Positions 1-5,819 of a DNA stretch of 5,819 nucleotides are shown one piece after another. The DNA is from Cyclobacteriaceae bacterium (lineage in GTDB: Bacteria; Bacteroidota; Bacteroidia; Cytophagales; Cyclobacteriaceae): contig WGED01000013.1 of NCBI GenBank assembly GCA_015492915.1, positions 1-5,819 of the forward strand, written 5' to 3'. The position numbers and the translations under genes are program-made. The notes under the pieces are model-generated. The model made no database searches and had not been told where the DNA came from. It saw only the letters and a list, made by a program, of their open reading frames with translations. Numbering within the stretch: position 1 is the stretch's first letter; each line of letters begins with the position of its first letter.

Positions 1-21
1 GAGACAGCCTCCGGTGAGCGA

Positions 22-2910
22 CTAAACATAAGCGTCGGTGGGCAGGCAACTGCACACAAGGTTTCTGTCGCCATAGGCATTGTCGATCCTGCTCACGGCC
101 GGCCAGAATTTATTTTCTCTCACCCATGGCAGAGGATAGACTGCCTTTTCGCGGCTGTACGGGTATTCCCAGCTCTCCGCGGTCGCTTCCATCACGGTGT
201 GCGGGGCGTTTTTCAGCACATTGTTCGTCGCGTCCGCTTCTCCCTTTTCTATCTCGTCGATCTCTTTGCGGATGGAGATCATAGCCTCGCAAAACCTGTC
301 GAGTTCAGCCAGTGACTCGCTCTCCGTGGGTTCCACCATCAGCGTGCCGGGCACGGGGAAAGAGACCGTCGGGGCATGGAAGCCGTAGTCCATGAGTCTT
401 TTGGCAATATCCTCCACTTCAATACCGAAATGCTTAAACGCCCTGCAATCGAGGATCATCTCATGGGCGCAGCGCCCGTTTTTGCCTGTGTACAGGATGG
501 GATAATGCTTCTCGAGCCTGCTTTTGATGTAATTGGCATTGAGGATGGCGTGCCTGGTAGCATGTGTCAGCCCGACAGGGCCCATCAGTTGTATGTAGGC
601 ATAAGAGATGGGCAGAATGCCGGCACTTCCGTATTCCGCGGAGGAGACGGCGGTCAGCCTTTTTTCGCTGCTGTCGCCCGTGAGAGGATGCCCGGGCAGG
701 AAGTCTTTGAGATGTTCCGCCACGCAGATAGGCCCTACCCCCGGACCACCGCCGCCGTGGGGGATGCTGAAAGTCTTGTGCAGGTTGAGATGGCAGACGT
801 CGGCGCCGATGGCGGCAGGGCTCGTGAGTCCGACTTGTGCATTCATATTGGCGCCATCCATGTACACCTGTCCGCCGTTTTCATGAATAATTCGGCAAAT
901 TTCAACAATACTCTCTTCAAACACCCCGTGCGTCGAAGGGTAGGTGACCATGAGCGCGGCGAGATTATCCCTGTTTTCCATGGCTTTGGCCCGCAGGTCA
1001 TCAACATCGATGTTGCCGTGTTCGTCACAGGCCACGATGACGACGCGCGTACCTGCCATCACGGCGCTGGCCGGGTTGGTGCCGTGTGCCGATGAAGGGA
1101 TCAGCGTGACGTTGCGGCGTCCCTCGCCAATGTGTTCGAGATATTTTTTGATAACCATCAGACCCGTAAACTCACCCTGTGCGCCTGAGTTGGGTTGCAG
1201 CGAGGTGGCGGCAAAACCCGTGATCTCATTGAGGTATTGCTCCAACTCATCGAAAAGCTGATAATAGCCCGTTGCCTGATCTTTCGGGACGAAAGGATGG
1301 ATAGCGGCAAACTCCGGCCATGAGATCGGGATCATTTCCGTGGTGCCGTTCAGCTTCATGGTGCAGGACCCCAGCGAGATCATCGAATGTACGAGCGACA
1401 GGTCTTTGTTCTCCTGTCGCTTGATGTACCGCAGCATCTCATGCTCCGTGTGGTATTTGCTGAACACCTCATGGGTCATGAATTTGCTTTTTCGTGTCAA
1501 GCTTTCGGGATAGCTGATCGTGACAGCATCCATAACGGATTCCAGTTCGTCAGTGGCGATCTTTGCAGAGGCAGCTTCGGCAAAGATGTCGGTTATTCCT
1601 TCCAAGTCACGGATCTCGCAGGTTTCATCCATAGAGATGAGTATGGCATTTTCATGAAAATAGTTGAAATTATATTCACGACTTTCTGCCAGGACCCTGA
1701 TGGCTTCGATTTTCTTTTTATCTTCGATCTCAATGCGTACGGTGTCGAAGAAGTCTTTGCCGGAGGTTTTGTAGCCGAGCTTGCCGAGCGCATCGTTAAG
1801 CGATTTGGCCAGCAGGTGTACTTTAGTGGCGATCCGTTTCAGGCCGTCGGGACCGTGATAGACAGCGTACATGCCCGCCATCACTGCCAACAGCACCTGT
1901 GCTGTGCAGATATTGCTCGTCGCCTTCTCGCGCCGGATGTGCTGCTCCCTCGTCTGTAGTGCCATCCTGTAACCCGGATTGCCATTGCTGTCAATTGACT
2001 GCCCGATGATCCTCCCGGGCATTTGTCGCTTGTACACGTCGAGGGTGGCCATGTAGGCTGCGTGCGGCCCGCCGTAACCGAGAGGCACGCCAAACCGCTG
2101 TGTGGAGCCCACCACGACATCGGCACCTATTTCGCCCGGCGGGGTGAGGAGCGTCAGGCTCAGCAGGTCGGCAGCCACCGTCACTGCCACGTTGTTCTCT
2201 TTGGCGCTTTCAAAAAAGGCCTTAAAGTCATGGATTTCACCGTATTTGTTAGGATATTGAACTAGCAGGGCATAGAGTCCGGGATCGGTGAGATCGAGCC
2301 TGGTATAGTCGCCGACCACCACTTCTATCCCTTCGGGCAGTGCGCGTGTTTTGATCACCTCGATGGTTTGTTCAAACACTTTTTCATCCACAAAATACTT
2401 GTGAGCTGTTTTCTTCGGCCCCTTGCGCAGTCGGTGCATCATGGCCATGGCCTCCGCGGCAGCGGTTCCCTCGTCGAGCAGCGAAGCATTGGCAATCTCC
2501 ATGCCCGTGAGGTCGATGACCATCGTCTGAAAGTTGATCAGCGCTTCGAGCCTGCCCTGTGCGATCTCCGCCTGATAGGGCGTGTAGGCCGTGTACCAAC
2601 CCGGATTTTCAAGGATATTTCTAAGAATGACCGCCGGTGTTTTGGTGCCGTAGTATCCCTGACCGATCAGCGACTTGAAAACTTTGTTTTTTGAAGCGAT
2701 CTTCCATATTTCCTCCAGGAACACATTTTCGGTGACAGGGCCCGGTAAGTTAGGGGTTTTGTCTGTCCTTATGTTTTTCGGGACGGTCTCATCGATCAGT
2801 TCGTCGATGGAACTGACGCCAATGGCTTCTAGCCTTTTTTGAAAGGTCTCATCAGATTTTCCGTGGTGCCTGTATTCAAAAATATCCTGGGGTTGGAGAT
2901 CGCTGCGCAT
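22..2910 (-). CDS. gcvP: Glycine dehydrogenase (decarboxylating), P protein of the glycine cleavage system
   Basis: This cytoplasmic, pyridoxal-phosphate enzyme decarboxylates glycine and passes the aminomethyl group to the lipoyl arm of H protein; GcvT and dihydrolipoamide dehydrogenase complete the cycle. The 962 residues match the long, single-chain form (about 950-960), with an N-terminal half (about 8-435) and a C-terminal half (about 450-730) plus tail, rather than split gcvPA/gcvPB. Visible signatures are MPGRIIG (297-303), REQHIRREKATSNICTAQ (321-338), SCTMKLNG (515-522), the PLP-lysine motif HLNLHKTFSIPHGGGGPG with K712, and the terminal YGDRNLVCSC (946-955). C335 and the C953/C955 pair lie where a redox disulfide is reported in the cyanobacterial enzyme; whether it forms here is inference. 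The ATG at 2910 is chosen because the open frame upstream (to 3009) lacks family similarity and contains the likely promoter. No gcvT or gcvH is in view. The frame is intact. Confidence 0.97.
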   Translation of the reverse strand: MRSDLQPQDIFEYRHHGKSDETFQKRLEAIGVSSIDELIDETVPKNIRTDKTPNLPGPVTENVFLEEIWKIASKNKVFKSLIGQGYYGTKTPAVILRNILENPGWYTAYTPYQAEIAQGRLEALINFQTMVIDLTGMEIANASLLDEGTAAAEAMAMMHRLRKGPKKTAHKYFVDEKVFEQTIEVIKTRALPEGIEVVVGDYTRLDLTDPGLYALLVQYPNKYGEIHDFKAFFESAKENNVAVTVAADLLSLTLLTPPGEIGADVVVGSTQRFGVPLGYGGPHAAYMATLDVYKRQMPGRIIGQSIDSNGNPGYRMALQTREQHIRREKATSNICTAQVLLAVMAGMYAVYHGPDGLKRIATKVHLLAKSLNDALGKLGYKTSGKDFFDTVRIEIEDKKKIEAIRVLAESREYNFNYFHENAILISMDETCEIRDLEGITDIFAEAASAKIATDELESVMDAVTISYPESLTRKSKFMTHEVFSKYHTEHEMLRYIKRQENKDLSLVHSMISLGSCTMKLNGTTEMIPISWPEFAAIHPFVPKDQATGYYQLFDELEQYLNEITGFAATSLQPNSGAQGEFTGLMVIKKYLEHIGEGRRNVTLIPSSAHGTNPASAVMAGTRVVIVACDEHGNIDVDDLRAKAMENRDNLAALMVTYPSTHGVFEESIVEICRIIHENGGQVYMDGANMNAQVGLTSPAAIGADVCHLNLHKTFSIPHGGGGPGVGPICVAEHLKDFLPGHPLTGDSSEKRLTAVSSAEYGSAGILPISYAYIQLMGPVGLTHATRHAILNANYIKSRLEKHYPILYTGKNGRCAHEMILDCRAFKHFGIEVEDIAKRLMDYGFHAPTVSFPVPGTLMVEPTESESLAELDRFCEAMISIRKEIDEIEKGEADATNNVLKNAPHTVMEATAESWEYPYSREKAVYPLPWVRENKFWPAVSRIDNAYGDRNLVCSCLPTDAYV

Positions 2911-3122
2911 AATGAAATTTTTATAAAAACAATGAACGACTTTTGAATGGGGACAAAGGTAAAAATTTCTCAAAGAGAAAAAATGACCTTCGACATGAAA
3001 AACGGGCAATTATTTTGTCGTACCGGAGCAGGGTATTTGGTCAATGGTGCAACCGTCCAAAGAATAATTTGCGGACCCATGAAAAACAGGTGATTTTTTC
3101 AGTACAGGGCATACGAAAGCAA
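2911..3122. other. Spacer between helicase and gcvP
   Basis: This 212-base AT-rich spacer follows the helicase stop and precedes gcvP. Besides the gcvP promoter candidate it holds a 10-base direct repeat, CATGAAAAAC, at 2994-3003 and 3078-3087, and an imperfect inverted pair (about 3006-3014 with 3063-3072) around a loop of nearly 50 bases. I see no compact GC-rich hairpin followed by a T run, so termination after the helicase is unexplained; read-through into gcvP cannot be excluded. No small coding region is supported. Confidence 0.5.
2954..2961 (-). promoter_or_regulatory. Candidate Bacteroidota -7 promoter element for gcvP
   Basis: Read on the minus strand this is TACCTTTG, an exact match to the TAnnTTTG -7 consensus of the Bacteroidota primary sigma factor. 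Transcription would begin a few bases downstream, leaving a leader of roughly 35-40 bases before the ATG at 2910. No TTTG lies at the expected -33 distance; that stretch is only T-rich (about 2981-2986), and the one nearby TTTG is 9 bases away, too close. There is no Shine-Dalgarno sequence; the bases before the ATG are A/T-rich, as is usual in this phylum. The leader is too short for a glycine riboswitch. Assignment rests on one half of the promoter, so it is moderate. Confidence 0.5.
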
Positions 3123-4430
3123 TTATCTTCTCCGGCGCTTTTTCCTGATTTTTTTCTGCTGCGGCCTATGGAAAACGGGCCTTTTTTTCTTTTCGTGAAA
3201 GGCGCCTTTGAAGCCGGGGTCTTTCTCCCGTTTTATCTTGTCGATCTCCCTTTCTATCTCGATACGCTCCTCTTTCGATGTTCCGGCAGCAACAATCTCA
3301 GGTGGCAAGGGCCTTTCGGCGATCTTTTCACCCGTGATCTTTTCGATCTCATTCAGATGTATCTCTTCCGCCCCGTTGGCAAAGGAGATGGCCACGCCTG
3401 TTTTTTCGGCCCTGCCCGTGCGCCCGATCCTGTGCACATATTCCTCATGGATGCGCGGTACATCAAAATTGATCACGTGACTGATATTTTCGACGTCGAT
3501 GCCCCGCGCCGATACATCGGTGGTGACGAGCAGCCTGATATCGCCGCTGCGAAAGGCGTTGATGGCGTTAATGCGACTGTTCTGGCTTTTGTTGGCATGG
3601 ATCACGCGCGCCTCGCCCGGGAATTTCCTGTCGAGGTATTTGAACGTGTTGTTGGCTATTTCCCTGGTACGGGTGAAGATGATGACTTTTGAGAAATCTT
3701 CATCCTGTAGCAGGTGCTCCAGCAGGTTGATCTTGGTACTGAGGTTTGGCGTTTTGTAGAAATACTGTTCCACCGTTTCTGCGGGCGTACTCTGCGGCGT
3801 CACTTCAATTTTGTGGGGAAACTCCAGAAACTCATCGGCGATGTGCTGCACCTTCGGCGGGAAGGTAGCCGAAAAGAGCAGGTTTTGCCGCTTTCGCGGA
3901 ATCTTCTCGAGGATCTCCCTGATCTGCGGTGCGAATCCCATGTCCATCATCTTGTCCGCCTCGTCGAGCACCATGTAGCGCAATGCCTTGGTGATCAGCG
4001 CCCCACGCCGATAGAGGTCGAGGAATCTGCCTGGCGTGGATATGACGAAATCCATACCCTGTTCCAGCTCTTCGATCTGTGTTTTGGGCCCGATGCCGCC
4101 GTAGAGGCATACATGCCTCAGATCCGTGTATTTTGCCAGCCCTCGGAGATTTTCGGAGATCTGGATAGCCAGTTCTTTACCCGGCGCCAGGATAAGCGCC
4201 CGAGGATATTGTCCCCGGGCGTACTTCACTTTGTACAGCAACGGCAGCAGATAAGCGGCGGTCTTACCCGTGCCTGTCTGTGCGATGCCGATGAGGTCAT
4301 GGCCTGCGAGGATGACCGGAATGGCCTTTTGCTGAATGGGCGTAGGTGTGGCATAGCCCATGTCGGCAACGGCATTGAGCAGTTGCCTGTTCAGCCCGAA
4401 ATCCTCAAAACTTGTGTATTCTTTCGCCAT
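3123..4430 (-). CDS. DEAD-box ATP-dependent RNA helicase, RhlE-like
   Basis: This is a superfamily 2 RNA helicase that uses ATP to unwind short RNA duplexes or remodel RNA-protein complexes, probably in RNA decay, ribosome assembly or cold adaptation; the exact role is not shown. Both RecA-like domains are complete in 435 residues: Q motif PTPIQQ (Q33), motif I AQTGTGKT (50-57), Ia APGKELA (82-88), GG (111-112), Ib STPGR (131-135), II DEAD (156-159), III SAT (187-189), IV VIIFTRTR (249-256), Q283/R286 of IVa, V TTDVSARGID (303-312) and VI HRIGRTGR (333-340). Motif Ia is unusual: PGKELA instead of PTRELA. A charged segment (about 384-404) leads into a strongly basic tail ending KKIRKKRRRR, which probably adds nonspecific RNA or ribosome binding. 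ATG 4430 is chosen because it begins MAKEYTSFEDFG, directly ahead of the Q motif, and fits the promoter at 4460-4467; ATG 4448 is possible but would leave almost no leader. The RhlE label is by overall resemblance. Confidence 0.93.
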   Translation of the reverse strand: MAKEYTSFEDFGLNRQLLNAVADMGYATPTPIQQKAIPVILAGHDLIGIAQTGTGKTAAYLLPLLYKVKYARGQYPRALILAPGKELAIQISENLRGLAKYTDLRHVCLYGGIGPKTQIEELEQGMDFVISTPGRFLDLYRRGALITKALRYMVLDEADKMMDMGFAPQIREILEKIPRKRQNLLFSATFPPKVQHIADEFLEFPHKIEVTPQSTPAETVEQYFYKTPNLSTKINLLEHLLQDEDFSKVIIFTRTREIANNTFKYLDRKFPGEARVIHANKSQNSRINAINAFRSGDIRLLVTTDVSARGIDVENISHVINFDVPRIHEEYVHRIGRTGRAEKTGVAISFANGAEEIHLNEIEKITGEKIAERPLPPEIVAAGTSKEERIEIEREIDKIKREKDPGFKGAFHEKKKRPVFHRPQQKKIRKKRRRR

Positions 4431-4459
4431 GGTTGCTTGTTGTCGCATTTTGCTGTGCA

Positions 4460-4467
4460 CAAAACTA
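4460..4467 (-). promoter_or_regulatory. Candidate Bacteroidota -7 promoter element for the helicase gene
   Basis: On the minus strand this reads TAGTTTTG, an exact TAnnTTTG match. Initiation a few bases downstream (about 4452-4456) gives a leader of some 22-26 bases to the ATG at 4430. A GTG in the same frame at 4460 overlaps the element and so cannot be the start if this promoter is used. No TTTG is present at -33 (the region reads GGCGATAAG), so the match is to one element only. There is no Shine-Dalgarno sequence; bases 4431-4445 are A/C-rich. Confidence 0.5.
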
Positions 4468-4608
4468 AATTAAAATTACCCTTATCGCCTCCTTTCATGA
4501 ATATTTATCATTTATTTGTATTGAAAAACAATCGCCTTTTATGTTCTTTTCACAGAAAGGTTATAGAATATACATTTTCTTTCGTAAGAATTCTTTTTCG
4601 GCAGTGTA

Positions 4609-4667
4609 GCATTTCAAAAGCGTTAAGAATTTTTGAAGCCCTGGAAAAAATTTAGCTTTTGAAATGC
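4609..4667. repeat. Inverted repeat H1: 13-bp perfect outer stem with nested inner stem
   Basis: GCATTTCAAAAGC at 4609-4621 is the exact reverse complement of GCTTTTGAAATGC at 4655-4667. Within the 33-base interval a second pair, AATTTTT (4628-4634) and AAAAATT (4646-4652), leaves an 11-base terminal loop, so nearly all 59 bases can fold into one long hairpin with an asymmetric internal loop. There is no T run after either arm that would make it a conventional terminator. It lies only 2 bases from H2. Confidence 0.85.
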
Positions 4668-4669
4668 GG

Positions 4670-4704
4670 TTTTTAAAGTTCTTCCCGAGAAGGAACTTTA
4701 AAAA
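4670..4704. repeat. Inverted repeat H2: 12-bp perfect stem
   Basis: TTTTTAAAGTTC (4670-4681) pairs exactly with GAACTTTAAAAA (4693-4704) around an 11-base interval. That interval adds TTC/GAA pairing (4682-4684 with 4689-4691) across a CCGA loop with one bulged G at 4692. The outer part of the stem is A/T only and no T tract follows on either strand, so terminator function is doubtful. Confidence 0.85.
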
Positions 4705-4711
4705 ACACCTT

Positions 4712-4738
4712 CGAATCCCGCTTTGGCGGGATGGTTCG
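4712..4738. repeat. Inverted repeat H3: GC-rich hairpin with TTTG loop
   Basis: ATCCCGC (4715-4721) and GCGGGAT (4726-4732) form a perfect 7-bp stem closed by a TTTG tetraloop, the most stable hairpin in the cluster. Alternatively CGAATCCCGC (4712-4721) pairs with GCGGGA (4726-4731) plus TTCG (4735-4738), bulging TGG. On the plus strand it is followed by GTTCGTTTTCTTT, a loose T-rich tail, so a weak plus-strand terminator is conceivable. However, no gene on that strand ends upstream of it, and the T-rich bases also form an arm of H4. Confidence 0.8.
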
Positions 4739-4767
4739 TTTTCTTTGGACAAGCAAAGAAAATGAAC
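4734..4767. repeat. Inverted repeat H4: 14-bp stem with 6-base loop
   Basis: GTTCGTTTTCTTTG (4734-4747) faces CAAAGAAAATGAAC (4754-4767) around GACAAG. Thirteen of 14 positions are Watson-Crick pairs, and the exception (4738 with 4763) is a G-T that would be a G-U wobble in RNA. Its left arm overlaps the outer pairing of H3 by five bases (4734-4738), so extended H3 and full H4 cannot form together. The right arm ends 20 bases before the -33 element of the glycosidase promoter candidate. Confidence 0.85.
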
Positions 4768-4787
4768 ATATAATCATAAATTTATTA

Positions 4788-4818
4788 TTTGTTAAATGCG
4801 TACTCGCTTTTAGATTGA
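4788..4818 (+). promoter_or_regulatory. Candidate Bacteroidota promoter for the GH172 gene
   Basis: TTTG at 4788-4791 is followed by exactly 19 bases and then TAGATTGA at 4811-4818. The spacing matches the Bacteroidota TTTG-N19-TAnnTTTG arrangement, and the -7 box is one T short of consensus. Initiation near 4823-4826 would give a leader of about 50 bases, rich in A near the ATG and without a Shine-Dalgarno sequence. It is the only one of the three promoter candidates with both elements, but its -7 box is imperfect. Confidence 0.5.
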
Positions 4819-4873
4819 ATCCGACAAGGAATAACATTCGGAACTGTATTTTAAAATAGTAAAGTAAAATAAA

Positions 4874-5819
4874 ATGAAAAAGCTATTACTGACCATTGTC
4901 TTCACCGGACTTGGCACCTCATGGCTCTTTGCGCAATTTCCCGGCCTGAACCAGTTATACCGTCCGGCCGATGTCAAAACCCGCTCCATCAGTCCCGAAA
5001 ACTTCACGGGGGAGAAGGGCAAGGGCGGCATGGCCACGCTCGAAGAGGGCAGTGCTGCCAGAGCGGCGCGCGAGCTGGGCCAAGGCTGGAAAGTCAATCC
5101 CTATATCCGAATCAAGCCCGGCGAGACCTTCACCCTGGCGGAGATGGACGGTCCGGGTATTGTCAATCACATCTGGATGACACCCATGGTTGACTACCGT
5201 CTGGCCATCATCAGGTTTTACTGGGACGATGAGGAAACCCCTTCGGTAGAAGTGCCGGTGGGCGACTTTTTCGCCTCCGGCTGGGGCATGGGCAATGAAC
5301 CGCAAATATCATCCATTGCATTGTGTGTAAACCCCCGCAGCGGTATGAACAGTTACTGGCCGATGCCCTTCAGGAAAAAATGCAGGATCACCATGGAAAA
5401 CAGGAGCGAAAAAACGATGACGCTCTACTACCAGATCGATTATTCACTGCAGGAGGTGCCCGAGGATACATGGTATTTTCACGCCCAATTCAGGCGCACC
5501 AACCCACTGCCGTACAAAGAGGTGTTTACCATCGTGGACGGCATCAAAGGCAAAGGCAAATATGTCGGCACTTATCTGGTGCACGGCGCAAACAGCCCCG
5601 GTTGGTGGGGAGAGGGCGAGATTAAATTTTTTATTGACGGCGATGATGAATTTCCGACTATTTGCGGTACGGGTGAGGAAGATTATTTCGGTGGCTCCTA
5701 CGGTTATAATGACCGCATTGAGAATGGGGTATTAAAAATGGACTCCTTTTCGAGTTTGTATTCGGGGTTCTATGTGGTGAATGACAAAAATTACAAAGGC
5801 AAACAAGGCCGTTACGGAC
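4874..5819 (+). CDS. Secreted DUF2961 / glycoside hydrolase family 172 protein, 3' end outside window
   Basis: GH172 (formerly DUF2961) enzymes act on furanosides; characterised members include a difructose dianhydride I hydrolase/synthase and D-arabinan-degrading exo-arabinofuranosidases. The substrate here cannot be read from sequence. The open frame runs 315 codons to the edge without a stop; many family members are about 370-400 residues, so most of the protein is probably present. Residues 1-20 are a signal peptide (KK, hydrophobic stretch, likely cleavage A20/Q21, no lipobox cysteine), so export to periplasm or surface is expected. Family blocks in order are ENFTGEKGKGGM (42-53), DGPGIVNHIWMT (92-103), EETPSVEVPVGDFF (120-133), YWPMPF (161-166), YYQIDY (185-190), FHAQFRR (202-208), GTYL (232-235), WWGEGEIKFFIDGD (244-257) and CGTGEEDYFGGSYGY (264-278). 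E249 and E269 are the probable counterparts of the two catalytic glutamates; this alignment is inferred. An in-frame TAA at 4865 fixes ATG 4874 as the first possible start. It diverges from the helicase. Confidence 0.92.
   Translation, partial: MKKLLLTIVFTGLGTSWLFAQFPGLNQLYRPADVKTRSISPENFTGEKGKGGMATLEEGSAARAARELGQGWKVNPYIRIKPGETFTLAEMDGPGIVNHIWMTPMVDYRLAIIRFYWDDEETPSVEVPVGDFFASGWGMGNEPQISSIALCVNPRSGMNSYWPMPFRKKCRITMENRSEKTMTLYYQIDYSLQEVPEDTWYFHAQFRRTNPLPYKEVFTIVDGIKGKGKYVGTYLVHGANSPGWWGEGEIKFFIDGDDEFPTICGTGEEDYFGGSYGYNDRIENGVLKMDSFSSLYSGFYVVNDKNYKGKQGRYG

Larger units (their letters stand above)
4431..4873. other. Divergent intergenic region with promoters and palindrome cluster
   Basis: This 443-base AT-rich spacer separates the divergent helicase and glycosidase genes. 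From left to right it holds the helicase promoter candidate (4460-4467), about 140 bases of AT-rich sequence without clear features (4468-4608), four consecutive inverted repeats (4609-4767), the glycosidase promoter candidate (4788-4818) and an A-rich leader to the ATG at 4874. No coding sequence or tRNA is recognisable. A minus-strand open frame of 63 codons across 4561-4752 runs through the palindromes and is not believed to be a gene. Confidence 0.75.

Noticed and set aside
2023..2040. The peptide DVYKRQ inside GcvP (residues 291-296) is what the Nextera transposon adapter encodes, suggesting adapter contamination in the assembly.
   Set aside because: The minus-strand DNA here, GACGTGTACAAGCGACAA, differs from the adapter GATGTGTATAAGAGACAG at four of 18 bases, all synonymous. 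The family also normally has a Tyr-Lys-Arg segment just before MPGR. The frame continues normally on both sides, so this is native sequence.
2911..2953. A glycine riboswitch upstream of gcvP.
   Set aside because: The leader from the candidate promoter is only about 35-40 bases and AT-rich, too short for even one glycine aptamer, and no aptamer-like conserved core is visible in the rest of the spacer.
2911..3009. A 33-residue N-terminal extension of GcvP from an ATG at 3009.
   Set aside because: The extra residues do not resemble the family N-terminus, and the stretch contains the TACCTTTG promoter match. The ATG at 2910 starts a normal-length protein.
2985..3122. An intrinsic terminator after the helicase gene.
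   Set aside because: Only a distant imperfect inverted pair and a 10-base direct repeat are present. There is no compact GC-rich stem followed by a T run on the minus strand.
4431..4460. Longer helicase starts at GTG 4460 or ATG 4448.
   Set aside because: GTG 4460 overlaps the -7 promoter element. ATG 4448 would leave almost no leader and adds residues not typical ahead of the Q motif. ATG 4430 fits better, though 4448 is not fully excluded.
3714..4655. Long plus-strand open frame (313 codons) opposite the helicase, with similar ones at 376-1095 and 2943-3692.
   Set aside because: Each lies mostly antisense to a clearly conserved gene, shows no family motifs and is expected from GC-rich third positions on the coding strand. 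They are shadows, not overlapping genes.
4561..4752. A 63-codon minus-strand open frame over the palindrome cluster.
   Set aside because: Its sequence is dictated by the inverted repeats, it starts at a TTG inside the loop region of H4, and it has no recognisable domain. Its composition is that of AT-rich noncoding DNA.
4609..4767. The tandem palindromes as a CRISPR array or as terminal repeats of an insertion sequence.
   Set aside because: The four inverted repeats differ from each other in sequence, so there is no repeated unit with spacers. No transposase coding sequence or clear target-site duplication accompanies them.

Overview
The window looks like ordinary chromosome from a member of the Bacteroidota. 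Three things point there: the protein sequences themselves, A-rich start regions with no Shine-Dalgarno sequence ahead of all three genes, and upstream motifs matching the phylum's unusual promoter (TTTG at -33, TAnnTTTG at -7). Genes are moderately GC-rich and the spacers between them are AT-rich. I cannot place the organism below phylum level from sequence alone, although a free-living or plant/soil relative of the Chitinophagia/Sphingobacteriia/Cytophagia lineages would fit.

Layout: (1) 22-2910, minus strand: a complete gcvP encoding the single-chain P protein of the glycine cleavage system (962 residues). (2) 2911-3122: a short spacer with the likely gcvP promoter and no clear terminator. 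(3) 3123-4430, minus strand: a complete DEAD-box RNA helicase of RhlE type (435 residues) with a basic C-terminal tail. (4) 4431-4873: a 443-base divergent spacer. It holds one promoter candidate facing each way and, between them, about 160 bases made almost entirely of four back-to-back inverted repeats. (5) 4874-5819 and beyond, plus strand: a secreted DUF2961 / glycoside hydrolase family 172 protein, cut by the window end after 315 codons.

The three genes do not form a pathway. gcvP and the helicase point the same way, but each has its own promoter candidate and 212 bases separate them, so they are probably separate units. The glycosidase is divergent and probably starts a different, carbohydrate-related unit to the right of the window. 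The least explained part is the palindrome cluster at 4609-4767. Its position outside both predicted transcripts suggests a DNA repeat or small non-autonomous element rather than a leader of either gene. I saw no evidence of a new multi-gene system in this window.
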